Shown here piece after piece: positions 1 through 11,464 of a stretch of DNA of 64,000 nucleotides; the stretch's first letter is position 1, and every line of letters begins with the position of its first letter. A program made the position numbers and the translations under genes. The notes under the pieces were generated by a model, which did no database searches, was not told the DNA's origin, and saw nothing but the letters and a program-made list of their open reading frames with translations. Source of the stretch: Apiotrichum sp. Y4204 (Eukaryota > Basidiomycota > Tremellomycetes > Trichosporonales > Trichosporonaceae); NCBI GenBank assembly GCA_025531455.1, contig JAMYHL010000016.1, forward strand, positions 186,001 to 250,000. The letters are read 5' to 3'.

Positions 1-1807
1 AATGAACGGGACGGGGTCTGCGTGTGAATACAGCATTCGCAACCTAAGGACTCACTAGTAGTGTGAGCCGTGTGAGGGTTGCCCGTTTCCAGGTCAAGCA
101 TCTGCTCCGCGTTGCCGTGGTCGGACGTGATAGCCAGGATGTAACCCGCCTCCTCGCATGCGTCGTAGATGGTCTTAACAGCAGCATCCGTAGCAGTGAT
201 GGCCTTGACGGCGGCTTCGTAGACACCCGTGTGACCGACCTTATTTATCAGCTCGTGACAAGCGACATACGCACCATGTCGGGCGGGGCAAAGTTGCACA
301 TCACAAACTCGTATTCGTTCGACTTGACCACCTCCGCAACCTTGTCAGCCACAGCCTGCGCGCTCATCTCCGGTTGCTTGTCGTAGGTGGCAACCTTCGG
401 AGAAGGAATCATTGCGCGGCTCTCGCCTTCGTACTGCTTCTCCACGCCGCCGTTGAAGAAGAAGGTAACGTGAGCGTACTTTTCGGTTTCTGCACAGTTA
501 GCTTACGTTGCCAACTACTATCGTACCGGCAATGTGCATCTGCTTGACGCCCTGCTTGCCGAGCCACTCGGCAAGCACATTGTCCATGGAGACAGGGGGG
601 AAGGCAACAGGGAGGGTCCACTCCGGGTTATAGCGGGACATCGTGGTGATATTCTGTGTATTAGAGGTCCTCTCGATTAGATCAACGTACAAGACCCTTG
701 GGGATCTCAACATCAATAGGCTTGTCGTCGAAAGCAAGAAGCTGGACGAGCTCGCGCATGCGATCGGAGCGGTAGTTGAAGGTGAAAATAGTGTCGTTGT
801 CTGCCCGTCAACCGAAAGATTCGTTGGGTTTCGTTACACATACCCAGGATGCGGGTCGAGGCATCACCAAAGATGAGGGGCTTGACAAACTCGTCGGTGA
901 CGCCATCTTCATATGACTTCTCCAGCGCCTTGACAGGGTCCTCAGCCTGCTGGCCTTCGCCCTTCACAAGAGCATCAACAGCGACCTTGACGCGGTCCCA
1001 GCGCTTGTCGCGGTCCATAGCGTAGTAGCGCCCCACGAATGTCACAAGCTCTCCAAGGCCGATTTCCTTGACAGCGTCGAGAAGCTGTTGAACGTACTTC
1101 ACAGCGGAAGAAGGCGCGGTGTCGCGGCCGTCACCAAAGGCATGGATGTAAACGTGGGGAATACCCTGCTCCTTAGCAGCGCGAACAAGAGCAAGGAGGT
1201 GGTTGATGTGAGAATGAACACCACCGTCTGAAAGGAGACCCATAAGATGAAGTCGACCATTGCCGTCCTTAGCGTGCTTGAGGCACTCAACAACGGCAGG
1301 CTGCTTCTTGAAGTCGTCCGTTTTGATAGCTCAAAGTTAGCAAGATAATCCGGAGTAGGCGTACATACCTTGGTCAATGCGCACGATATCCTGCCAGACA
1401 ATACGGCCAGCTCCAATGTTCAGGTGACTTGGGCGTCAGCAACAACATAGCAGAGACAGATAACAAAACGCACCCAACTTCAGAGTTGCCCATAAGGCCC
1501 TCCTTGAGGCCGACAGCCAAACCCGACGCGTCAAGCTCAACAAAGTTGTGCCTGTCGCGAATCGCGTCCATGTTAGTCGTGTCACCGTGGAAGATGGCAT
1601 TTCCCTTCTCGTTGTCCGAAAGACCCCAGCCATCGTGGACACTGGAATGAGGGCAATTTCATCGTCAACGGTTGCGAGCCAACTTACATGAGACAGACCT
1701 TCTCTGCGCATTGTCAGTACGGCATGACATGTAGGAAACGTACTCTGAACAGTGGTCTTCTGCTTCTTCGAGTCGTGCGGCGGTTCCTCAGCAGCACGGG
1801 CGGACAT
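1..1807 (-). CDS. 2,3-bisphosphoglycerate-independent phosphoglycerate mutase (3' end cut by window edge)
   Basis: Interconverts 3- and 2-phosphoglycerate in glycolysis and gluconeogenesis; cytosolic. Reading the minus strand from ATG 1805-1807 ([12 protein letters not shown]), short introns join segments giving the N-terminal metal-binding stretch [14 protein letters not shown], the catalytic serine region GNSEVGHLNIG, then [25 protein letters not shown] and the second metal site [10 protein letters not shown] with [14 protein letters not shown] at the left edge. The last visible intron is 18..55, and splicing it (phase 1) restores the NPVPFI motif. Another small intron lies near 238..274, inside PDMVGHTG. 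Nearly the whole family length (about 515 aa) is present, and only the last residues are missing. The sequence clearly belongs to the cofactor-independent, alkaline-phosphatase-fold family and not to the histidine-phosphatase family. Confidence 0.95.
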
Positions 1808-3226
1808 TTTGTAGTTGTTCGAGTTGGGGGATTGACGTTCGTTGGGAAGGAGTGGATAAGGAAAGATAGAACGTTGTGGATCGCAAGTCGAGCACATATA
1901 CACCCTGTCCGTTGTGGTTGATGTCTGTATCTACATACAGTACACTAGGGCCAGAGCAGGGATATCATAACAAACGTCATTGGTTCTCCCCGCTCTGTCA
2001 ATGTCACAAGCTGCAGCGGAACATGCTCTCCGCTTCCTCTGTTTAAAAACTACACGTCATTGATTTAGGGCCCAAGAGTCTCCGTCCGGTAGCAATGTCA
2101 ACTATCCAATACCAATATGCACAAATGTCCACATTCTTTCATGCTGTTGCCCTCAGAATCTTCCAATTTCTAAGCGAATAACCCTCATAGATAACAGATT
2201 GAAATATGTTTGTGGAAACCGTTCACCGTATCACCGTCGAAGCTTCGACATGGACGACTTGATCTTGCTGATCATCCCCCCATGGATGCATTCGACGATC
2301 GAGCGTCAGGGTTCTGGCGAAGGTGAGGCACACAGTACGGGACCCAAGCAAAAGCAAGGCCCCCCCCCCCCCCTCGGATCCTCGGAGCCTGCAAGAGGTG
2401 CCTCCAGGGCGTGAGCCTTCTGGCTGCTGTTACGCTCTGTGCCTGCCCTGCCCGGCCTGCCCACACCCGACCCAGTTGCTCCCGGCTAACTACCTGCAAG
2501 TCTCAGGAACGGGGAAACTCGCCATTTCACCCGTGCTCCTCTGGCCTCCTACCCTAAGACCTCAGGCCATATGCCATTCAACTGCACTTTGCTCACTGAC
2601 GCTCTTTTGGCCGTGAACCCAAGGGAACCCAAGGGTTGGCCTGCCGCTTGCAGAGTCGTGTTTTCGAGGCGACCCCTTTGGACCCTGAGTTTGGTGTTCC
2701 TTCTGAACGCTCAGCTCCCATGCGCCCTCCTCCACACACTCACCGTGTGCCTCGGTCCTTTTGCCTCCCCGTTGATCCATCCCTTTCCTGATTCGCATGA
2801 CTGTGGTTTGTTCAGCTAGTACGCTAGTGCCAGTCTGTTCGCCCTTTGTCCACCATCCACGATCTCTGACCTGCCACTCCCCCACCACCCACCACCCACC
2901 ACCCACCGCCCCACGCCCCACGCACAGCCTTCTGATCCTCCATCACCACGATCACGTTTTAGACATCGTCTTTCCATCCTCCAACCTCATTTCCTCAAGC
3001 TTGCTTGTCGAACGAATCGCGTCTCCATAACTTCTTCACGCCATACGGCCCCTCCGTCCTTCACGTCCCCCCAACGCCGCCTTCGCCATTAACATAGAAT
3101 AATCTTTCCACTGTCGCCGGACGACACCTCCATCCCTCGCCTTTATACACGTGGTGGTCGCTTGTAGAAGCAACCTTCACCTCAACACCTCTTTCGTTCA
3201 ATCTACTCGACCGACTGTCTTCGATC
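1808..3226. promoter_or_regulatory. Divergent intergenic region with pyrimidine-rich leader of chs7
   Basis: No gene is seen here. It separates the mutase start (1807, minus) from chs7 (3227, plus), so it carries two promoters. It contains a run of 14 C at about 2360-2373 and a CCCACCA tandem tract at about 2880-2907. From 2800 to 3226 the plus strand has no ATG and is C/T-rich, as expected of a long untranslated leader for chs7. Short open frames here show no recognisable protein. Confidence 0.6.
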
Positions 3227-4452
3227 ATGTCGTTGAAAGTCGCTGCGTTCGAGTTTGGCTCATTCGATTGGGTATGCCAGAGGGCAGCCATGATTGTTTG
3301 CCCAATGCTTGGCCCTTCGACTGGTATTGAGCCAACATGTTATGCTCGTAACGTCCAGCTGGGCCGCCAGATCATCTTCCAACCAGGTATGTATGAATTG
3401 CATGTTCACCTTCTGACGGCTCTCAGCAACATGCTTTGTCCACATTGCAGCATTAGCGATGACCATTATCATGCTGTTCCATGTGCGGTCAAAATATACT
3501 GCTGTTGGTCGCAAGGAGATTGTCCTCTTCTTCTACATTTACATGTTCTCGGAACTGCTTGCCATTTTCCTGGACTCCTCCGTCATTCCGACTTCGAACG
3601 TTGTGTACCCATGGTTTGCCGCGGTCTACGCAGGGGCTATCGGAGCTCTCTATTGGTGTATTTTGATCAACGGGTTTGTTGGCTTCCAACTGTATGAAGA
3701 CGGTACTCCGATGAGTCTTTGGGTATGTGCGTGTGGGCATGTGGACACTAACACCAGTCTCTCCGTCTCAGCTGCCTCGTGATCTGGGCTATATGCTTCA
3801 TTGTCGCCATCGGCACGTTCAAGAGCACTGGCGGTCTGAGCAAAACCAAGCCCGTTGGTCTTTTCATCACCTACCTCGTCTTCCCTCTCATTGTGGCTGT
3901 GATCTACATTGTCTCGCAGCTCATTCTGGTGATTCGCACTCTCGACGACCGCTGGGTCATCGGTGACATTGTCTTCGGTGTGGGCTTTTACGCGGTCGGC
4001 TGCATTCTTCTGTTGGCCTTCAGCGTTACCATTTGCGACGCCGTCTCACACTACATCGACGGTGTCTTCTTTTTCCAACTTTGCATGCTGTTCACCGTCA
4101 TGATGATCTACAAGTACTGGGATTGTGAGTAATCGACCTTATGTTGAGAGAGTACGACTGACAATAAGCCATCACCAAGGAGGATTTGGAGTTCTCTGTC
4201 GGATCGAAGGTGGCCGTGTGGGAGATCAAGGATCCTCTCCTTGCGGTAAGTTTGAGATTATTTGGCATGGAATGCCGCTGACTTGCCCAGCCAAACCCAG
4301 AGTACATGGAGGATGACTCGCAGTCTGCTTTCCGTGGCTCCGGTGGCTCCCTCGTGGGTGGTTACGGCGGCAACAACATGTACGGCGGCAATTACCCAGG
4401 CGGTTCCTCCAAATCTTATGACTACGGTAACGACTACAACTCGCATTACTAA
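3227..4452 (+). CDS. CHS7: Chitin synthase export chaperone Chs7
   Basis: Multi-pass ER membrane protein that lets chitin synthase III (Chs3) leave the ER, and so supports chitin and chitosan deposition in the wall. Exons 3227..3386, 3451..3722, 3758..4124, 4169..4245 and 4291..4452 give 345 aa in frame. Family landmarks: [11 protein letters not shown] at the N-terminus, [40 protein letters not shown], then several hydrophobic helices and the [14 protein letters not shown] region before a Gly/Tyr/Asn-rich tail. Intron 2 is only 35 bp. The acceptor ACACCAG at 3757 was chosen because it yields SLWSLRLSCL, which fits the family; the next AG downstream (3771) breaks the frame. The tail [13 protein letters not shown] is low complexity. 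Confidence 0.95.
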
Positions 4453-5247
4453 GGCATCCAGTAGCCCTGGCCACCGTTGACCTGCACACCGGTCGGGCGG
4501 ACTGGCCCAGGATGTACAAGGATGAGCCCCAATGCACACGACACAGGACATTTTTCTTTTCCTTATTCATGAACAGATGCCACATACAAGATATGCCTCA
4601 CTTCGTCTCGCATTAAAGGTTGCACCTTCTAGATTGTCGCTCTCTTGCTAGTTTGCCCATGGAACGGTGAGCATACGGCCAGCAGCACTGCCCTATGGCA
4701 CCAAACATTCGAAAGACTTGAGAGACTAACCCATGGCGAAGCTCCCAAGTAGACAGAACAGATGTACAGCCTATGCCACTTATAATCCTATTTTCCTCTG
4801 CAGATATCATGCTCTGGACAACAGACAAGATCGTCCTGCGCGTCACCCGTGAACTCGCGTGGAGGCAATGGCTTAACGCTTGGTTCCTTTCGAACTTGTC
4901 TCGTCAGAATATGGTCTGCAACAGCATCCTAAGTGCCAAACATGATAGTACTGTGCGAATCCGAACCAAAAGATCACAGATGGCCAGATGGTCAGGTGCG
5001 CCATGTGAGATTATCGTGAGATTGATCGCTTAAATGCCTCTGGTGATCGAGGCTTTTGTTGTTCAAACCGCTGGGGCCCCGACTTTTGAGACATATTCAT
5101 GTTTCGCCTCAACATTCCTGATCACCAAGTGACTAACACTGGCCAATCAAGCTTGGGCTGCTTCCCTTGCAGCTTGCAGTCGGGAAATGCTCGTGGCTTT
5201 CTCCCGACGATCCGGACGCGATGGCTTCTCACAAACACCCTCAATCC
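4453..5247. other. Intergenic region between chs7 and the BIM1-like gene
   Basis: About 0.8 kb with no supported gene. It holds the 3' flank of chs7 and the upstream region of the next gene. The short frames in it have no recognisable composition or start context. Confidence 0.5.
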
Positions 5248-5255
5248 TATAAATA
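5248..5255 (+). promoter_or_regulatory. TATA box of the BIM1-like gene
   Basis: TATAAATA lies about 100 bp upstream of the ATG at 5356, a usual spacing for a fungal core promoter with a short leader. It is followed by a pyrimidine-rich stretch before the start. Few other genes in the window show such a clear TATA, so this gene may be more inducible than its neighbours (inference). Confidence 0.55.
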
Positions 5256-5355
5256 TCCGCCTTGCTTGGCAGCATCTTCGACATTGCTCCTCCAGAGGAT
5301 TGTGTCGTCTGTTCGTCATCTTCAGTTTCCCATAACCATCACTTCCAGGCCAACA

Positions 5356-6226
5356 ATGCTCTTCACAATCAACGCACTTGTGGCGTCGTCTCTGCTGGCG
5401 TCCACCGCCCTCGGGCACTTCACCCTCGACTACCCCGTAAGTATAGCAACCCCCCACTGTTGCTGGATGCTAACTCTCAGGCCACGCGTGGCTTCAACGA
5501 GGACATCGAGACGAAGGTCAGTACCCCCCTTGTGCTGGGGGTCACGCTCGCATCCTCCGCCCTTCGTGTACCAGAGGTACTAACATTTAGTTCTGTGGTG
5601 GCTTCGACAACCCCGGCCAGCGTCAGCCATTCCCTCTGGGCAAGGGTCCCGTGCGGATCAACTCTCATCACGCTACCGCGAGTGTCCAGGCCTTCGTCGC
5701 AACCAGCCTGAACCCCACCTCCTTCCAGGATTTCAATGCCACCAGCAATGGGACCGCCATTCCCAAGGTGACCGATTGGTTCAAGGTACAGTTTTCACTG
5801 TAACGATCGCCGTGCTTACTAGACTAGCTCACGAAACCCGGAGAGGCATGCTGGAACATTGACCTGGGAGGTCTCGGTCTTGGTCTTACCAACGGATCGC
5901 AGGTTACTCTGCTCATTCAGTACAATGGTGTAAGTCTGTTATCAGATATCCGGACCTGCCCGTTGACATGACAGGGTGACAGCGACCTCTACCAGTGCAC
6001 CGACTTGACTCTGCTATCCAACTACACAGTCCCTGCCGACGATGTTTGCACATCTGATGTCGCTACGGGTCAAGGCAACGGCAGCTCGACCCAGCCCTCG
6101 CAAAGCGGACCGGTCGCGTCCCCATCTACGTCGGGCAAGCCCTCTTCGGCCCAGTCTGCCTCTGTCATCAGCATGATGGGTTTGCTGGGCGCTGTCGCGG
6201 GCGGCGCAGTGGCGGGCCTTCTTTAA
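5356..6226 (+). CDS. BIM1/X325-type copper-binding, GPI-anchored surface protein
   Basis: Predicted cell-surface copper protein of the LPMO-like X325 family; the Cryptococcus member Bim1 takes part in copper acquisition. Exons 5356..5436, 5481..5516, 5591..5785, 5828..5929 and 5975..6226 give 221 aa. A signal peptide (MLFTINALVASSLLASTALG) ends directly before His-21, so the mature protein would start HFTLDYPATRGF, with the N-terminal His that forms a copper brace in this family. Conserved features follow: FCGGF, the GQRQPFPL region, GEACWNIDLGGLG and a Cys pair in DLYQCTDL. The C-terminus is Ser/Thr-rich and ends in a hydrophobic tail (MMGLLGAVAGGAVAGLL), typical of a GPI signal. Catalytic oxidation of polysaccharide is not expected for X325 proteins (family knowledge). 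The copper role here is inferred. Confidence 0.88.
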
Positions 6227-8344
6227 GTCAATAGCATACATATCGATATATATCGTACAAGTACAGTTACAAACAAGTACAGTTACAACTGTCAATGCAC
6301 ATGCACAAATGAAGGGGCTCTCCTTTTTCCGACCATTGATTGAAGTCCTTGGATTGAGTGTGTTTAAATCATTCGCCTCTTATGAACGCGTTTGTTCATC
6401 GGTTCAATTGTTCGCAAAGGAGTCACTTCGTCAAAGGCGGAACCTCGTGTGGAAGTTGTACAAATCAAAGAAGCATTTTCTTTGGTAGAAGGCCAATATT
6501 GACAAGCGACTCTTTTGAAATCCCAATCTTTCGAATATTCAGTGGGTCTCATTTTGTTCACCAGTTCGAGCAGTACTTCTCCTCTAAATGTTTTGACAGA
6601 TTTCTCCTGAGGCCAAGAACCTACTGTATGTTAACAGTCTTGATGTCCAGTACATTTGGGTGGAGACGGGTAAAGTGTTATAATGTCACAGCCCTTCCGA
6701 TTATGAAGCAGGCTAATTGAGCCTTTTCCTGTCCATTTGGTCTGGGCTGACACCAGCAAGGATAATGCAATACCGGGTTTGGATATTCCGCACACCAACC
6801 GCCCCGTTGCTCTGTCTCAATTTTGCAGAGGGCACCGAGGTGTCTACTTGGAGCAGATTCGCCGGCGGCAAAGTATCATCTGTCCATATGTCACAGCCAA
6901 CAGGAGCAGCCAGAGCCGGAGTAGCCGGCCAGAAGGGCCATCCAGAGCATTGTCTACTCACTGATAAATTTTGGAATCCCATGTGTTCACTGTTAGCTTT
7001 GGAAGATCAGAAACGCTGGTTTTTTTACATACAGAACATCGCAACTTACAGTAGGCTTAAGCATCAACCATCATAAATATTGGTGGTGCAGCAAGGATTG
7101 GCCCCAGCTCGGGGAAATTGCGAAAGAATAAACAATAACGGACTGGTCATGAGAACCAAAGCACAGAGAAAAATGATGTTTTCATTTGCTGTACCAAAGT
7201 GCTGGGGGTTCATTATGATGGCTCAAGCACTACGACTGGGCCGAATGTTATTTGACTTGTTTAGACGTTCTGGTCTTCAAAGTATTGTCTGTGTTAAGCT
7301 GTGACTGCGGCTCCCCAATTCGATGATGCTCCTGCCGGTAGCGTGTCTGGACCCCTCAGCACCACTTCCCCTGATGGAATGCCATGAGTAATTTACGAGC
7401 AGCTGCGCCTCCCCTTTGTATCCTAAGAGCCACTGCAGGAAACCCAGTGCAATGTATAGACAGTCTGCCATGAGGACCTCACTAACCAACTAGCAAGGTG
7501 GTTTCGGGTGGCCGCACGCTCTTTCAAGCGGCATTTGAAGTGGGCCTTATTGGACTCACCAGCTGTCAATGCCGACTAAATATGATGCAAAAACGCAATA
7601 TTTGGCAGTCTTAAAAAAGTGTCATGGATGACCTGACAGCATCATAAAGCCCTGATATTTAATCAACCATCCGTGGGTCGGTGGGGCCACCGACTGTCAA
7701 CCTATAGGTGGGAGACAGGTGCATTGCTTAAACATGCCTGTGCAGAGCGAACTGGTGGGGTGCGCTTAGGAACCGTAAAATTGATTTCGTGTAAGGAAAG
7801 AGGGTGTTGGCAAGCGTAGGATTCTGTCAGCGCGATGGCATTGCTATGTGCTATGTCAGGCAATCAGAATACCCAAGCATTGCTTTCTCTTACACTGTGC
7901 AAGTTGGCATCGGGGGACATAAATATTTTGCTCTGCATTAACCCCATCGTCCGCATGTGTATATATCGCCCTGGGCTTGGGTATTGGTTGACAAGGTCAA
8001 CTTTGATCAAACTTCTCAGATTTTGTGGAAGTCAGGACGCCTTACAAATACCAGCAGCACAATTACGTGTGGACTTCACGTGCCAGTATTTGTTTGTTAT
8101 TTTATGTTTTAAGTTCAGCACCTTTATAGGGGCATGCAATACCAGGAGAAGGCAATTGTCAACAGGTCAAAAGGTGACCACCACCAAAATAAAAGAAACA
8201 AAGAATAAGAGTAGAATCGAACACCCCATATCGAAGACAAACAAAAGTTGAAACGACAAGTAGATATGAACAACTCGCCAAATATACTTGACGTGCCGAA
8301 AATGAACGTATTTCATACATATGATCAAGTTGAGCTGTCAACCG

Positions 8345-8394
8345 TGAATGCCCATGTTGCTTGGAAGCTAAACAGCAACCAACATGGGTATTCA
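8345..8394. repeat. Imperfect inverted repeat (hairpin)
   Basis: The arms 8345-8363 and 8376-8394 are 19 nt each, match at 17 of 19 positions as reverse complements and are separated by a 12-nt loop. The stem core is CCCATGTTG against CAACATGGG. No terminator function is evident, because no gene lies near. Confidence 0.75.
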
Positions 8395-9260
8395 TGCCAA
8401 ACGCAATGGGCAGCATATCTCATAAGACGGCAAACTCTTGATGGGTCCGTGTTTCAAGTTGGATGAATCGAGGATCAATGTCTTTTACTTTGCCAATGAC
8501 CACATCTCAAAGACCCATGGACCCCCCCCCCAACACAGAGTTCAAGTAATTAGATTTAGTTGATTGGATGCGAGGCTAATGCGGAGCGACCAACGATACT
8601 TGACTGTTTCTCTCTTATGAATAATGTGATGAGATGCCTTTCTTTCTATATTGCTAGCGGCGGGACACGTCTTTTTGTCTCACTTGTACAACATTTGGTC
8701 TGCTTTCTGCATGATACTTCCGAAGGAGCTTCGACGTCCCGGTGAATTGGAATTTTCTCCTACAAGGTCTCCAAAACAAGCTGCCGGACAGTTTGATTTT
8801 TATTACGCAAACAGAGCCAATACTTCTTATCGTTATGCAGATTGCTGTTGGGTTTTTTCAAGTATACTGAATGGAACAATCAGCAACCAGACCACCGGAA
8901 AGACCAGTATACAGTACTATGTAGACAGTACATAAAGTGCGAACACATCGAGTTTCGTCAGTCCACCGTTTCGTACTGACGGGAAGAGAGATGCAGTAAG
9001 AGGGGGTATGCACAGGCGTGCACTATCAAAATGACTTGTATGGAGGCATGGTCGGCTGTCCTGGATCATTTGTCCGTCCTGTGCATGCGGACCAGACTAC
9101 TTTGCATCTTTACACTCAGGACGACTTGATAGTATGGGCGCACGGCGCAGATTGTGTATGACACAGGACTGCTCAAGTATGACATGATTAGGGCCAGTAA
9201 ATGTTACCTGTTGCGTGTGCATTTTTTCTTGCTTTGCATCCACAACAGCAATGGCGCGGC

Positions 9261-9294
9261 CGATCACGATGACCCATCGATCACGATGACCCAT
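9261..9294. repeat. Tandem duplication of a 17-bp unit
   Basis: Two exact adjacent copies of CGATCACGATGACCCAT occur at 9261-9277 and 9278-9294. The unit itself contains the partial repeat CGATCACGAT. This is likely a recent slippage duplication. Confidence 0.85.
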
Positions 9295-9572
9295 GGATTA
9301 CTCTCTAAGCTCGGATGAGACCTTGGGTCAATTGGAGTCGCCCTGGTTGCGCGAAGCGGCTCGTAAGTGCAGATATCATGATTGTTGGTCTGCACCGTGA
9401 TAATGCTTTTGCCGTATTAAGTCTGCAAGATCCTCGAGCGCGCAAACGCCTACCTACACCGTGTCAGAAGCGCGGTGGCCGCCCTATCCTCAAAAGAAAA
9501 CTGCACCGAAAATGTTTACTCACATCGAGCCTATGGAATACTGCTAAAAACCCTATTGATATTCTGAGCCGG

Positions 9573-10602
9573 CTAAAGCTTGCTCTTAGCTGGCTGAGTG
9601 ACCTTGATGAGGGCCCGACCGTTGCTGAGGCACACCTTTCCACCCTCGACCTTGGTCTCGAAACGGACCTCCTCGAAACCGTCCTTGTCGACATTGCCGG
9701 TGCGCCAGACAGATGTAACAAGCTTGTCTCCAGGCTTGACGGGGCTGGCGAAGCGAGCCTGGTACTCCTTGATGTTGGCGGGGTTGCTACCACCAACAGC
9801 CTTGAGCAGGCCGTGGGCCGTCGAGTTCCAGCTGTAAAGACCGTGGATGATCTCGCCGCCAAAGCCCATCTTCTGTCCTGGCTCAGGAGTGGCGTGGAGG
9901 GGGTTGTAGTCTCCGTTGAGGCGGTAGAGGAGAGCAGTTTCCTTCGTGGTCTGGTCGGAGAACACCAGGTCAGGCGTCTTGCCCTGCGGAGGAGGGAAGG
10001 AGGGAGTTGCGGGGCCCTTCGGGCCACCCCATCCACCTTGGCCAACAAAGAAGGCCGACCCAATGGCACGGGTGTACACCTCCCCAGTCGCCTTGTCAAC
10101 GAGGTCGGTCTGAGTGTCGACGACACTTCCGGGCTTTCCCTTGTCCCAAACGCCGAGGACCTTGGAGCGAATCTCAAACTGGCGACCAGCAGAGGTGGGG
10201 GGCAGCGGCTTGTAGAAGAACATGTGACGCTGACCATCGACGACACGGCGTGAGTCAAACTTGGGAACATCGGGGATGGGGACAGCGCGCTGCGACGCAT
10301 AGAAGTCAACAACCTCCTGGGTGTTGGTCTTGAAAGCTAGGTGGTCAGCGACATCGTCAACCAGTACCTGGGACGTACGAAGAATAATTGGGTATGTCGG
10401 GAACACGGCGAAGTCAGGGTGGAGCTCCTACATTATTAGCTTTCACATCCATGTCGTGACACGAGACCAGGCGACTCACGTAAAGGAAGTGAAGCTCATC
10501 GGCCGCGGTGGCGCCGATGGAGTTGGCGAACAGGAGGGCATCCCGCTTCAGCCAAGTCACCTCGGTGGGAGGGTATTCGAATCCAGCGCCTGGGTTGCTC
10601 AT
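9573..10602 (-). CDS. Peroxisomal 2-enoyl-CoA hydratase (MaoC/hydratase-2 family)
   Basis: Hydrates trans-2-enoyl-CoA to (3R)-hydroxyacyl-CoA in peroxisomal beta-oxidation. Exons on the minus strand are 10602..10480 and 10427..9573 (325 aa); the 52-bp intron 10428..10479 is phase 0. It has a double hot-dog layout: an N-terminal half with YELHPDFAVFPTYPIIL and a C-terminal half with the hydratase-2 signature YRLNGDYNPLHATPEPG at about residue 215, including the catalytic Asp, Asn and His. The protein ends SKL, a canonical PTS1 signal for peroxisome import. It corresponds to the hydratase domain that is fused to dehydrogenases in Fox2 multifunctional enzymes, but here it stands alone. Long open frames on the opposite strand are shadows. 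Confidence 0.93.
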
Positions 10603-11464
10603 GGTGACAGAAGTTGATGATGAGGAAGATGAATGTGATGGTGATGGGAACGACCAACCTGTTAATAAAGCTTTGGCAATGGCGGCCTGGACGGCCGAAG
10701 TCCATGTCATGGAGCCGAGATTACCGCATATCCCCACATGTGGGGACAGGTGGGGGGATTATCTGCACGCAGGTGCGCACGCCGGTAGGCTGGAGAGGGG
10801 TGCAATGTTGGCCGGAATGTTGGTAACCGACGGCATTCGGCGATAGCCGATTGCCCACATTCTTAGGTGCGCCAATCAATCTCGGTGGGTTGCAGGGGGA
10901 TATATATATTCAAGTCCTGTGAGGGCGATGGATTGAAGAGACCGAGAAACGCGCTATCATCGCAACTTTCTGCTCAGTTCGCATTGTCCAAGGGGCGGAG
11001 TTCGGGGTCCATTTAATAGTGACGTCTGGTACTTTCGACTACAACGAAACCGGACGTCAATGGTGATTGACTTCGTCAGAGGGATGTCTTGTGCGATGAG
11101 GTTTATACGGGCATAGATCCGTCCAATTGACAGAGTCTTGGCCCAACGTATGGGCTGGTCGGATCTCAGTTTCTCCCAGTTGGATCCATCGGATGGTAGA
11201 GTGGAAGGGATTTAACATGTAGGATGGATCAATCATTCTTGTCGAACAAAAGATCGCGCACCTGGCAGGAATACCATACCTGGCTCCCAATCACATGACC
11301 AAAAGGTTCCAGCCCACCCACCCCAACAGACCAGTGCGGCCCGTGAGCCAGTGCGCCAGTGCACAAAGTCGTCGAAACATGCGATGTGAAGCCCACATGT
11401 CACTCCGACTTCAAAACCAACAATCTCTGGTGATTTCGTGGTTGCATCGCCCTTGTCATCGATA
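10603..11464. promoter_or_regulatory. Divergent promoter region, hydratase and UBA-protein genes
   Basis: This 862-bp gap lies between two divergently read starts. It contains a perfect 16-bp palindrome at 10731-10746, about 130 bp upstream of the hydratase, a CCAAT at about 10872 and a TATATATATT tract at 10901-10910. No gene is seen in it. Confidence 0.55.
10731..10746. promoter_or_regulatory. Perfect palindrome, candidate regulator site
   Basis: TCCCCACATGTGGGGA is its own reverse complement. It includes the E-box core CACATGTG flanked by G/C triplets, the form expected for a dimeric regulator. Its position about 130 bp upstream of the peroxisomal hydratase start suggests a role in that promoter. 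The binding protein is unknown. Confidence 0.5.

Larger units (their letters stand above)
6227..9572. other. 3.3 kb gene-free, AT-richer region
   Basis: No protein gene, tRNA or complete mobile element could be supported on either strand. Base composition is visibly more AT-rich than the genes on both sides. It contains repeated short motifs just after the BIM1-like gene (AAGTACAGTTACAA twice near 6257-6291), a run of 11 C at about 8522-8532, a long imperfect hairpin at 8345-8394 and a 17-bp tandem duplication at 9261-9294. Open frames are short and their translations look random. It could be a decayed transposon, a non-coding transcript or simple spacer. Confidence 0.5.

Noticed and set aside
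2360..2373. Run of 14 C
   Set aside because: A simple homopolymer in a promoter; it may be a sequencing artefact or ordinary low complexity.
8200..8235. Possible tRNA B-box (GTGTTCGATTC on minus)
   Set aside because: The flanking bases do not form the five-pair T-stem, and no matching A-box or acceptor stem was found.
7835..8251. 138-codon frame in the gene-free region
   Set aside because: The composition is random, with no domain and no supporting intron or promoter pattern.
9315..10253. 312-codon plus-strand frame
   Set aside because: It is fully antisense to the MaoC hydratase exons; the translation is Leu/Arg/Val-biased with no family features, so it is a shadow of the coding strand.
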